From Desulfobulbaceae bacterium (GTDB taxonomy: Bacteria > Bacteroidota > Ignavibacteria > Kapaibacteriales > UBA2268): DNA of 64,000 nt. Numbering within the stretch: the stretch's first letter is position 1; each line of letters opens with the position of its first letter. Made by a program: the position numbers and the translations under genes. Shown piece by piece: positions 44,567-52,800 of this stretch. The stretch spans positions 1 to 64,000 of the forward strand of contig JAGXRP010000008.1 in the NCBI GenBank assembly GCA_018335795.1, written 5' to 3'. The notes below the pieces were generated by a model, which had not been told where the DNA came from, made no database searches, and was given only the letters and a program-made list of their open reading frames with translations.

Positions 44567-47500
44567 ATGAGTACTTTTATAACAAATAATGGTCAAAAAG
44601 ACCTAAAAAGTGTATTGAATTTGCTTGTAACAGCTTCCAGTGAGTTGAAATTTCTGGTCGGATTTTTTTATTTCTCTGGAATTAGCGAGCTTTATGAATC
44701 GTTAAAGCAGAATCCTGAGGTTTCACTAAAAATACTTGTTGGTCTCAATGTAGATATTTACAACCATAGACTCATAGAAACCGATTATGAAAGTTTGAAA
44801 GATTCCGATATAATAGACTCATTCTTCGGTTCTATCAAAAACTCTTTTACTGGTGAGAACTTTGATAATCAGTCGTTTTATGAACAAGTTCAATTCTTTG
44901 TTGAAAAATTAAAGAGTAAAAAGCTACAAATTCGCAAAACTGAAAAGCCTAATCATGCAAAACTGTACTTGTTTAGAGCGAGTAGTGACCAGGGATATAG
45001 TAATTCATGCTTAATAACTGGGAGCAGTAATTTGACCAGAGCAGGATTGAGTAGTCAGCCTGAGTTTAATGTTCAAATTATGGATTATGGATTTCCCGAA
45101 GCAGAACAATACTTTGAAGATTTATGGCTAACAGCGATTAAAATTACAGAAGATGATGTCCGGAAAATGAAGTTGATTGAAGTTATCGAAAATGATACTC
45201 TTGTTAGGTCAATATCACCGTATGAAGCATATTGCTACATCATTAAATGCTATGCTGAATCATACGGAAAACGGAAATCTGATGATAGGATACCAATTCT
45301 ATTGAAGAAAAATGATTACTTAGTTTATTCTTATCAGATTGATGCTATTGAACAGGCTCTTTCTATTATTGAAATAAACAGAGGTGTTTTAATTGCTGAT
45401 GTTGTAGGGCTTGGAAAGTCAATTATCGCTGCGTGTATAGGAAATTCTTTGGGTAAAAGGGGGCTGATTATATGTCCCCCTGGTTTGATTGGAGACGATA
45501 ATAAAACTCAAGGATGGAGCAAGTACAAGGAAGAATTTGAACTCTATGGTTGGGAAATTCGTTCTTCAGGTGATTTATCTAATGTCGTCAAATTCTTAAA
45601 AGCTAATCCTGACAAATTTGAAGTTGTCATTGTTGACGAAGTTCATAAGTTTAGAAATCAAGATACTGAAAATTACGAACTTCTCATGAATATATGTAGA
45701 AACAAGATTGTTATTCTACTTACCGCTACACCTTTCAACAATTCTCCGGCAGACATTTTATCTTTGTTGAAATTATTCATTGCTCCCAAAAAATCCACTA
45801 TCACACTTGATGATAATTTAGAAAAAAAGTTTTCAAGATTGGAATATGATTTCCAAAGATTGTCATTTATTGTGAAGAATTTCAATTCCAAAGATTTTGA
45901 TAAAAAGAGCAAAGCGGAGAGATACTACAAAGACTACTTCGGTTCAGATGTAATTATTCTCTCCTATGTCAAGAAGTACATTCAAACCATTGCCAAGGAA
46001 ATCCGAGATATTGTTGAGCCTGTTACAATTCGTAGAAATAGACTTGACTTGACGACTCACAACATTTACAAAAATGAAATTAAAGATTTATCAAAAGTAA
46101 AGAATCCGGAAGAATACTTCTTTGAACTAACGAAAGAACAATCTGAATTCTACGACCTGATTATCCAATCGTATTTTGCTGAACCTGAGAGCGGTGGCAG
46201 ATTCAATGGTGCTATTTATAGACCTTTTGAATATGATGAAGGAATTGTTGGTAAGTCATACGATGAGATTGAAAAGTTACAGAAGGATAAAAACCGTGAA
46301 TTGATTCAGCAACGTAACTTATTCGATATTATGCGAAGAATGATTGTCAAGAGGTTCGAAAGCTCTTTTGGTGCATTCGAGCAGACAATCAAGAATTTCA
46401 TCAATATTTATGAAAAAGTCTTGAGATTTATAAGCAAACGTGGAAACGGAAATCCACTGAAGGGTGAGTATATTCTCGATAGAAAATTGCTCGAAAAGAT
46501 TGTTGATTTTATGGATAACGAAGACAATACTTCAAGTGTCGAGAGATTGATTGATGAATATGTGCAGAAAATTGAGCAGGGAGTATATCCAAAATCTCAC
46601 AAAATTTACGAAGTCAGCAAATTCAAACAAAAAGAACTCTTTATTGAACATATCAATAGCGATATTGCAATGTTAGAGGAAATTCTCGACAAACTCAATG
46701 ATTACAAACTAATAGATAATGATCCCAAGTCCAAGGCTGTTTTTGCAAAGTTTGATTCGATTTTTTCGGCAACAAGAAATCCCCATGAACCGATTCGCAA
46801 GATATTGATATTTTCGGAGTATGCAGATACTGTAAAGTTTATAACCGAAAAGTTAAAATCATTCAAATCTAAACAGAATTATTCGGGACGTACTCTAACG
46901 GTTCATGGTACGATTAGCAAAGCCACCCGTGATATTATCGAAAATAATTTCAATGCTTCTGCTAAAAATCCTTCCGATGACTACGATATTATCATCACTA
47001 CCGATAAACTTAGCGAAGGTTTCAACCTAAACAGAGCCGGTATAGTCATTAATTACGATATACCATGGAATCCTGTCCGTGTTATTCAGCGAGTTGGGCG
47101 TATCAATCGGATTGGTAAGAAAGTATTTGATGAATTGATGATTGCAAATTTATTTCCTACTGAAAAAGGTGCTGATAAAGTACGCTCAAGAGAAATTGCC
47201 GCAAATAAAATGTTTATGATTCATAATACTCTTGGTGAGGATACAAAAATATTCAACGCCGACGAAGAGCCCACTCCTTCAAAAATGTATGACAAAATCA
47301 AACAAAATCCTGATGATAACCGTGAAATCAACATTTATACAAAAATTTCAAATCTTTATGAAGAATTAAAGTTACGGAGTCCTGAGGTTTTTGCCAAACT
47401 TGACAATATGCCTCCAAGAATCAAAACAGGTAAAATTTTCAATGATGATGAAATGCTGCTTTTTGTCAAAAAGAATAGGATGTATGTCAAATCCTTCAAA

Positions 47501-47983
47501 AAAGTTGATGGCAAAATTGAAAGTAATGTCCCATTGCTTGAAGATGTTATCGAAAAAATTATATGTCTGCCCGAAACTCCTGCAATAGCGATTGATGAGG
47601 AATTTTGGGAAATCTACGAAACTGCCAAAATGTTCAAGGACGATAAAGCAAATCCTATCAAAGAAATTAGTATCGAGAATAAAGCTCTGCAAAATCTCAG
47701 AGTTCTCATTAACTACAAATCAAATATACCAAATAGTACCCTCAATTTCATGAAATCTTTGCGTGAAGATATTACTGATTACGGTACTCTCCCCGATTTC
47801 ACTCTCAGACGTATTGCAAATCTTGATACCGACAAAATACACGATTGTATAGAAGTAATTAACCAAATCTGTAAAGACATAGGTAGCGATTACCTCGATA
47901 AAATTCGTATAATCAGGAATACAGTTGATAGAGAAATTATTATTGCTTACATGAACAGAACCAACGAAAAGGAAATTCGATGA
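44567..47983 (+). CDS. PLD-nuclease-like/SNF2-type helicase fusion
   Basis: The 1138-residue protein has an N-terminal phospholipase D-like module with one HxK motif (HAKLYLF, His near 130) and GSSNLTRAGL. A superfamily 2 helicase follows: Walker A DVVGLGKS near 278-285, DEVH near 355, LTATPF near 384 and motif VI RVGRINRIGK near 840. One HKD half usually acts as a dimer. Such PLD-helicases recur in anti-phage loci and are usually paired with a methyltransferase. Its stop overlaps the start of the methyltransferase gene by four bases (ATGA), so the two are one unit. It is probably the DNA-translocating or cleaving component of a restriction system. Confidence 0.85.
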   Translation: MSTFITNNGQKDLKSVLNLLVTASSELKFLVGFFYFSGISELYESLKQNPEVSLKILVGLNVDIYNHRLIETDYESLKDSDIIDSFFGSIKNSFTGENFDNQSFYEQVQFFVEKLKSKKLQIRKTEKPNHAKLYLFRASSDQGYSNSCLITGSSNLTRAGLSSQPEFNVQIMDYGFPEAEQYFEDLWLTAIKITEDDVRKMKLIEVIENDTLVRSISPYEAYCYIIKCYAESYGKRKSDDRIPILLKKNDYLVYSYQIDAIEQALSIIEINRGVLIADVVGLGKSIIAACIGNSLGKRGLIICPPGLIGDDNKTQGWSKYKEEFELYGWEIRSSGDLSNVVKFLKANPDKFEVVIVDEVHKFRNQDTENYELLMNICRNKIVILLTATPFNNSPADILSLLKLFIAPKKSTITLDDNLEKKFSRLEYDFQRLSFIVKNFNSKDFDKKSKAERYYKDYFGSDVIILSYVKKYIQTIAKEIRDIVEPVTIRRNRLDLTTHNIYKNEIKDLSKVKNPEEYFFELTKEQSEFYDLIIQSYFAEPESGGRFNGAIYRPFEYDEGIVGKSYDEIEKLQKDKNRELIQQRNLFDIMRRMIVKRFESSFGAFEQTIKNFINIYEKVLRFISKRGNGNPLKGEYILDRKLLEKIVDFMDNEDNTSSVERLIDEYVQKIEQGVYPKSHKIYEVSKFKQKELFIEHINSDIAMLEEILDKLNDYKLIDNDPKSKAVFAKFDSIFSATRNPHEPIRKILIFSEYADTVKFITEKLKSFKSKQNYSGRTLTVHGTISKATRDIIENNFNASAKNPSDDYDIIITTDKLSEGFNLNRAGIVINYDIPWNPVRVIQRVGRINRIGKKVFDELMIANLFPTEKGADKVRSREIAANKMFMIHNTLGEDTKIFNADEEPTPSKMYDKIKQNPDDNREINIYTKISNLYEELKLRSPEVFAKLDNMPPRIKTGKIFNDDEMLLFVKKNRMYVKSFKKVDGKIESNVPLLEDVIEKIICLPETPAIAIDEEFWEIYETAKMFKDDKANPIKEISIENKALQNLRVLINYKSNIPNSTLNFMKSLREDITDYGTLPDFTLRRIANLDTDKIHDCIEVINQICKDIGSDYLDKIRIIRNTVDREIIIAYMNRTNEKEIR

Positions 47984-50900
47984 AAGCTGAAATCCAAAAT
48001 TTAGTTGAAAAGCTTGTAAAAAATTTCAGTCATGACAATCTAAGATATTTGTTCAGAGAGAAAACAGAAAATTTTATCATACTCGAAAAAAAATTAGAAC
48101 TTGATGTAAAGTTTGATATTTTTTCAAATGCAATGCATTTTGGCAAAATTGAGCTCGAAAATGAAAGCCGGATGATTGTCTGCACTTTCTTGACTAATAA
48201 AGAACTATCCGATAAGTCAGGCAAAAAAGTACAGTACGAACTGGCACGGAAAATTTTGAAGGAAAATATCAACTATGATGCAGGATTCTTCATATTTTAT
48301 GACAGCAAGGGTGATTTCCGTCTATCGCTTGTTTATGATATTCCGGAAGGCAAAGGAAAACGCTCTTGGTCTAACTTCAGACGTTATACATATTATATAA
48401 GCAAAGACCAAACTAATAAAACCTTTATCAATACTTTCAGCGAAATTAAGAAATTTGATACTCTTGAAAGTATCATAGATGCCTTCAGCGTTGAAAAGGT
48501 AACAAAGGAGTTTTATCAGAAAATTGCTATTTTGTTTACAACACTTACAGGCGGTAAAAGAAATAATGGCAGTAAATCTTTAGATATGAAAGGTGAACTC
48601 AAAATTCCCGACAATAACGATACAACAAGGAAGGAATTCTCAGTACGCTTATTAGGGAGACTACTTTTCAGTTGGTTTTTGAAAAAGAAGAAATCTACAA
48701 ATGGTACATCATTAATATCTGATGAAGTTCTAAGCCGTAAAGCCATGCTAAGAGCCGATAATTACTATCACGATATAATCGAACCACTATTCTTTGAAGT
48801 TTTGAATACCAAAATTAAAGAAAGAAAAGACATTTATAAAGATTCACCTTGGGATAAAGTCCCATTTCTTAATGGTGGTTTATTCGAGCCTGGTAATCAA
48901 GATTATTATAAATTAGACAGCTTTAATAAATCGAAACACTTAAACACATTGCATATACCAAATGATTGGTTTGAAGAGCTGTTTGAAGTTTTCGACCAGT
49001 TCAATTTCACGATTGACGAAAATACCACAAACGATGCCGAAATCTCGATTGACCCCGAAATGCTTGGCAAATTATTTGAGAATTTATTAGCCGAAATCAA
49101 TGAGCAAACCGGAGATACAGACAGAAAACGTACAGGCTCATTCTATACTCCACGAACTATTGTTGATTATATGGTTGACGAGAGCTTGATTGAGTATTTG
49201 GATGGGAAACTGGGGTATGAAAAAAATGAAAAATTGCAATCACGTTTGCGTAAATTACTCAATTATTCAGACGATTCGCATGATTTTGATGATACTGAAA
49301 TTATGGCTATCATCAATTCTCTCGATGAGCTCAAAATTCTCGACCCTGCTTGTGGTTCCGGAGCATTCCCGATGGGTGTGCTTCACAAGATGCAACTGAT
49401 ACTCCAAAAGCTCGACCCTGATTGTACTATTTGGCTTGGGAAGGTGCTTGACGATGTCAAGGACAGAAATGCACGCAAAATGATGGAAAATAAACTCAAA
49501 GGCGACCCGGAACTTAACGACTTTACACGTAAAATCGGTATCATTCAGAAGTCTATTTATGGCGTGGACATCCAAGAAATAGCCGTCGAAATATCAAAAC
49601 TCAGATGCTTCCTTTCAATTATCGTAGATGAAAAAGTCAGAGAAAATGACGATAATCGTGGAATTCAGCCACTTCCCAATTTGGAGTTCAAATTTGTTGC
49701 AGCAAACACGCTTCTCGGGCTGCCAAAAGCAAATTTGAAAGCCGGATTGTTTTCGCTTGATGACAAGTTCGACAAATTGCGAGAGTTGAGAGAAGAGTTC
49801 TTTCAGGCTTCTGGTAACGACAAAATGAATGCAATCGCAAAGTTCAAGAACATGCAAGACGAACTTTCCGATATATTGATGAAAAATAAAAATTATGATA
49901 AGGAAACAAAAGAATATGCTGCCAAGATTTCCGGATGGAATCCATTCAGTCATGAGTCAGCTTCTTGGTTTGACTCCTTGTGGATGTTCGGCATTAGGGC
50001 TGGCACTGAGCAGAGTCGAAGTGACGGTTTCGATATAGTCATAGGCAATCCGCCGTATGTGAGTATTCAACGAATGGAAGATACAACCGAGTTAAAAAAA
50101 TCAAATTTTGAAACATTTGAAAAGACTGGGGATTTATATACTATCTTTTATGAAAAAGGCATCAATCTTTTGAAGGAAAATGGAATCCTCAGCTACATTT
50201 CTTCAAATAAATGGATAAATGCAAACTACGGTAAAAGTACCCGAAAATTCTTTGCGACAAAAACCAATCCCCTTATTCTTATTGATTTTGCCAAAGTGAA
50301 GATTTTTGAATCGGCTACAGTTTTTGTAAATATTTTGATAGCTGAAAAAGCAAAAAACAAAAATCAATTGTGGGCTTGTGCTATTCAGGGCGATAAATTA
50401 CCTGATACAGACCTGAGGTTTTATTTTAACACCAATAAGTTTGAATTTAAGGATTTTAATGAGGGAATTTGGAAAGTTAGAAATGGAGATTCAAGTAAGA
50501 TCAATGCTAAAATTGATAGAATTGCAGTTCCATTATACAAATGGAAGGACGTTAAATTTTATCGAGGAATAACTTCAGGTTTGAACAAAGCATTTCACAT
50601 AACAGAACTACAAAAAAATAGTATTGTCAAGAAAAATCCAAAAAGCGAAGAATTTATCAAGCCATTGATTCGTGGTAAAGATATTAAAAGATGGGCTTAT
50701 AGATTTGAAAATCTTTATATACTTTTCATTCCATGGCATTTCCCACTCCAGAATGAAATTGGAATAACTAATGCTTCATTAGAAGCTGAAAAAAAATTCA
50801 AAATTGAATATCCTGAAATATACAAACATCTATCTGAACATAAAATCGAGTTGAGTAATAGAAACCAAACAGAAACAGGAATACGTTACGAATGGTATGC

Positions 50901-51348
50901 GTTGCAAAGATACGGTGCTGACTTTTGGACAGAATTTGAACATCCAAAAATTGTTTGGATTGAAATTTCTGACCGAGCCAATTATGCCTATGATGAAACT
51001 GGTAAATTTTTGACAAATTCTGCATATTTCATGACCGGAAAGCATCTGAAATATATTTTGGCTGTTCTCAATTCTAAAGTTGCAGATTACTATTTCTTTC
51101 AAATTACTGCAACAATAGCGGGAGGTCGAAAAAGATATACAAAACAGTATGTTGAACAAATTCCCATACCCCAAATCTCACCCAAAGCCCAACAGCCATT
51201 CGTTGATTTGGTAAATCAAATCTTAGCCAAAAAAGAAAAAGGCGAAGACACAAGCAAAGAAGAACACCAAATAGACCAACTGGTATATAAGCTGTATGAA
51301 TTGACAGACAACGAAATAGCAATCGTGGAGGGGAAAGGGTTGGCATAA
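47980..51348 (+). CDS. Eco57I/TaqI-type N6-adenine DNA methyltransferase with specificity region
   Basis: The 1122-residue protein has an uncharacterised N-terminal region of about 200 residues. Its middle carries the gamma-class adenine methyltransferase motifs: DPACGSGAFPMG (SAM-binding motif I, near 453) and NPPYVS (catalytic motif IV, near 689). A TaqI-like target-recognition domain occupies about 860-1080, with IRGKDIKRW near 896. It ends in IAIVEGKGLA. It could be a type IIG-like enzyme if the N-terminal region is a nuclease, or a methylase serving the adjacent helicase. The last 100 bases recur at 52357-52456. Confidence 0.88.
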   Translation: MKAEIQNLVEKLVKNFSHDNLRYLFREKTENFIILEKKLELDVKFDIFSNAMHFGKIELENESRMIVCTFLTNKELSDKSGKKVQYELARKILKENINYDAGFFIFYDSKGDFRLSLVYDIPEGKGKRSWSNFRRYTYYISKDQTNKTFINTFSEIKKFDTLESIIDAFSVEKVTKEFYQKIAILFTTLTGGKRNNGSKSLDMKGELKIPDNNDTTRKEFSVRLLGRLLFSWFLKKKKSTNGTSLISDEVLSRKAMLRADNYYHDIIEPLFFEVLNTKIKERKDIYKDSPWDKVPFLNGGLFEPGNQDYYKLDSFNKSKHLNTLHIPNDWFEELFEVFDQFNFTIDENTTNDAEISIDPEMLGKLFENLLAEINEQTGDTDRKRTGSFYTPRTIVDYMVDESLIEYLDGKLGYEKNEKLQSRLRKLLNYSDDSHDFDDTEIMAIINSLDELKILDPACGSGAFPMGVLHKMQLILQKLDPDCTIWLGKVLDDVKDRNARKMMENKLKGDPELNDFTRKIGIIQKSIYGVDIQEIAVEISKLRCFLSIIVDEKVRENDDNRGIQPLPNLEFKFVAANTLLGLPKANLKAGLFSLDDKFDKLRELREEFFQASGNDKMNAIAKFKNMQDELSDILMKNKNYDKETKEYAAKISGWNPFSHESASWFDSLWMFGIRAGTEQSRSDGFDIVIGNPPYVSIQRMEDTTELKKSNFETFEKTGDLYTIFYEKGINLLKENGILSYISSNKWINANYGKSTRKFFATKTNPLILIDFAKVKIFESATVFVNILIAEKAKNKNQLWACAIQGDKLPDTDLRFYFNTNKFEFKDFNEGIWKVRNGDSSKINAKIDRIAVPLYKWKDVKFYRGITSGLNKAFHITELQKNSIVKKNPKSEEFIKPLIRGKDIKRWAYRFENLYILFIPWHFPLQNEIGITNASLEAEKKFKIEYPEIYKHLSEHKIELSNRNQTETGIRYEWYALQRYGADFWTEFEHPKIVWIEISDRANYAYDETGKFLTNSAYFMTGKHLKYILAVLNSKVADYYFFQITATIAGGRKRYTKQYVEQIPIPQISPKAQQPFVDLVNQILAKKEKGEDTSKEEHQIDQLVYKLYELTDNEIAIVEGKGLA
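51241..51340 (+). repeat. 100-bp direct repeat, copy 1 (in the methyltransferase 3' end)
   Basis: This segment, from GGCGAAGACA to GGGAAAGGGT, matches 52357-52456 at 96 of 100 positions with no gaps. It encodes the last 33 residues of the methyltransferase (GEDTSKEEHQID...IVEGKG). Sequence on either side is unrelated between the copies. The two copies bracket the structured RNA and the Abi_2 gene. Confidence 0.92.
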
Positions 51349-51350
51349 AA

Positions 51351-51400
51351 AAAGACTTGCCCTAAGCGCGCTGTTCTTATGAGAAGCGGGGCAAGTATGT
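51351..51400 (+). ncRNA. Structured RNA upstream of the Abi_2 gene (abiF-RNA-like)
   Basis: An outer stem pairs ACTTGCCC (51355-51362) with GGGCAAGT (51389-51396), 8 bp without mismatch. Inside, CGCT (51369-51372) pairs with AGCG (51385-51388), and TCT (51375-51377) with AGA (51382-51384) under a TATG tetraloop. A one-sided bulge TAAGCG lies between the stems. Structured RNAs upstream of Abi_2/AbiF genes are a known bacterial motif (the abiF RNA); this has the right place, size and fold. I have not run a covariance model. It starts just after the methyltransferase stop and lies about 50 bases before the AbiF start. Confidence 0.65.
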
Positions 51401-51445
51401 TAATACAAAAGTAAACAAAATAAATTTATTATACAAAAAAAATAT

Positions 51446-52342
51446 ATGAAAAAGATTGAATTCCAAAAAGCACCAAAAAGTAAAGAGGAACAACTTGAAA
51501 TTCTGAAAAATCGAGGTATGGTAGTTAAAAACGAAGAACGAGCCTTGTTTTTGTTGGAACATATTAGTTATTACAGGCTTTCGGGTTATTGGTTTGAAAA
51601 CTATATTGATTGGGAAACTAAGATGTTTCGTAACGGTACTTCATTTGAAGATTCATTTGATAAGTATTGTTTTGATAAAGAGTTTAGGAAGTTAGTCCTA
51701 TCAGAGCTTGAAAAAATTGAAGTTTCTATTCGAGCAAGTATTATCAACACATTAAGCATAAAATATTCATCTCCATTCTGGTTTCAAAACGTGAACTTGT
51801 TTAAAGATGTGACAAAGCATACAAAATTACTTGAACAACTAGATAAGGATTTCTTTAGAAGTGATGAACTCTTTGTACAAAGTTTCAAAAAGAAGTATAT
51901 TGAAAAATTACCACCAAGCTGGATAATACTTGAAATCACATCTTTTGGAACTTTATCTAAGATCTTTGAAAATTTAAAACCTTATGACAAACGTTTGATA
52001 GCAAATAAGTTTGAATTACCTGAAAAAGTATTCGTTTCATGGCTTCACACCTTAATTTATATCAGGAATGTTTGTGCTCATCATACGAGATTGTGGAATA
52101 GAAATCTTACAATAAGCCCAAAATTATTAAACAATGAAACTAATAATTGGTCTAAGGAATATGTGGTGAATAACAAAAGCTATTTTGTAGTTCTGATTAT
52201 AAGGTATATCTTGAAAACAATTAATCCTAAGTCAACATTCAAAGACAAATTAGTTGAATTATTCAAAAACTATCCGATGATTAATCCCAACTTAATGGGT
52301 TTCTCGGAAAATTGGGAACAAGAACAAATATGGCAGTCATGA
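51446..52342 (+). CDS. Abi_2 (AbiD/AbiF) family HEPN protein
   Basis: The 298-residue protein has the Abi_2 opening: LEHISYYRLSGYWFE near 37-51. The HEPN RNase signature is R207-x4-H212 (IRNVCAHH), followed by TRLWNRN, as in AbiF/AbiD abortive-infection proteins. HEPN proteins of this type are RNases or toxins activated by phage infection. It is preceded by a structured RNA that may restrain it. Its stop overlaps an ATG (ATGA) that opens a short frame through the second repeat copy. Lower GC than the core genes supports horizontal origin. Confidence 0.88.
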   Translation: MKKIEFQKAPKSKEEQLEILKNRGMVVKNEERALFLLEHISYYRLSGYWFENYIDWETKMFRNGTSFEDSFDKYCFDKEFRKLVLSELEKIEVSIRASIINTLSIKYSSPFWFQNVNLFKDVTKHTKLLEQLDKDFFRSDELFVQSFKKKYIEKLPPSWIILEITSFGTLSKIFENLKPYDKRLIANKFELPEKVFVSWLHTLIYIRNVCAHHTRLWNRNLTISPKLLNNETNNWSKEYVVNNKSYFVVLIIRYILKTINPKSTFKDKLVELFKNYPMINPNLMGFSENWEQEQIWQS

Positions 52343-52458
52343 GTAAAATAGTGTTTGGCGAAGACACAAGCAAAGAAGAACACCAAATAGACCAGCTGGT
52401 ATATAAGCTGTATGAATTGACAGACGACGAAATTGCAATCGTGGAGGGGAAGGGGTAA
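52339..52458 (+). pseudogene. Remnant 3' end of a methyltransferase gene
   Basis: A 39-codon frame overlaps the AbiF stop as ATGA and reads MSKIVF followed by GEDTSKEEHQIDQLVYKLYE and on to IAIVEGKG. From residue 7 it is nearly identical to the end of the methyltransferase at 51.3 kb (two amino-acid-level differences before the end are expected from the four base changes). It has no methyltransferase motif and is best read as a leftover gene end. Confidence 0.7.
52357..52456 (+). repeat. 100-bp direct repeat, copy 2 (downstream of AbiF)
   Basis: This copy has four substitutions relative to 51241-51340 and is in the same orientation and reading phase relative to a local stop codon. It ends at TAA where copy 1 continues two more codons. 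It lies 14 bases after the AbiF stop. Confidence 0.92.
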
Positions 52459-52800
52459 TGGGGATAGAAAAACCATATTATAGAATTTGGCGTCCAATGC
52501 TTGATGGTAGCAAACCAAATTATGTTGGAGGTTCAAGATGATAACAATGAACTTGTCAAAGAGTAGAAAATGTAAGCAGGCACTCAATAATTAACTGTAT
52601 CGATGTTTCAGTTAACTAATCGAGAATTATGTATTTTTTACTTGCACATTTCGATTTTTTTTGTACGTTGCTATATGAGAAGATAAAATTCTGGAAATGT
52701 TATGAGAACAGAATCAAGCACAAATTTTATTTATTTAATGATATTGCAAATTATCACAAGCCCTCTTTGGGCTTTTTTTCATTTTAAAAGGAGAATTTTT
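52459..52800. other. Degraded intergenic region after the defence locus
   Basis: There is no clear gene in these 342 bases. A 27-codon frame at 52458-52541 (MGIEKPYYRIWRPMLDG...) directly follows the methyltransferase remnant and may be the start of a lost downstream gene. A minus-strand frame at 52270-52587 has no protein-like features. A classic terminator hairpin is at 52758-52779, then the AAGGAG ribosome-binding site for the next gene. Confidence 0.5.
52758..52779 (+). terminator. Intrinsic terminator just upstream of a T9SS gene
   Basis: AAGCCC (52758-52763) and GGGCTT (52769-52774) form a stem with a 5-base loop followed by a run of seven T. It lies only 22 bases before the ATG of the next gene. 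It could end the defence-locus transcript or act as an attenuator in the leader of the secreted-protein gene. Confidence 0.75.

Noticed and set aside
44567-51348. Complete DISARM or BREX system
   Set aside because: PLD, helicase and methyltransferase parts are present, but no DUF1998 protein, PglZ, BrxC/BrxL or other diagnostic gene is visible nearby.
51241-52456. Insertion-sequence target duplication around AbiF
   Set aside because: 100 bp is far too long for a transposase target duplication, the copies have diverged, and there is no transposase or terminal inverted repeat.
52270-52587. Minus-strand 105-codon ORF across the AbiF end and second repeat
   Set aside because: It is antisense to AbiF and to the methyltransferase remnant; composition is Cys/His/Leu-rich without domain features.
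52702-52800. N-terminal extension of the first propeller protein from an upstream ATG
   Set aside because: It would translate through a terminator hairpin and place 33 residues before a perfect signal peptide that has its own AAGGAG.
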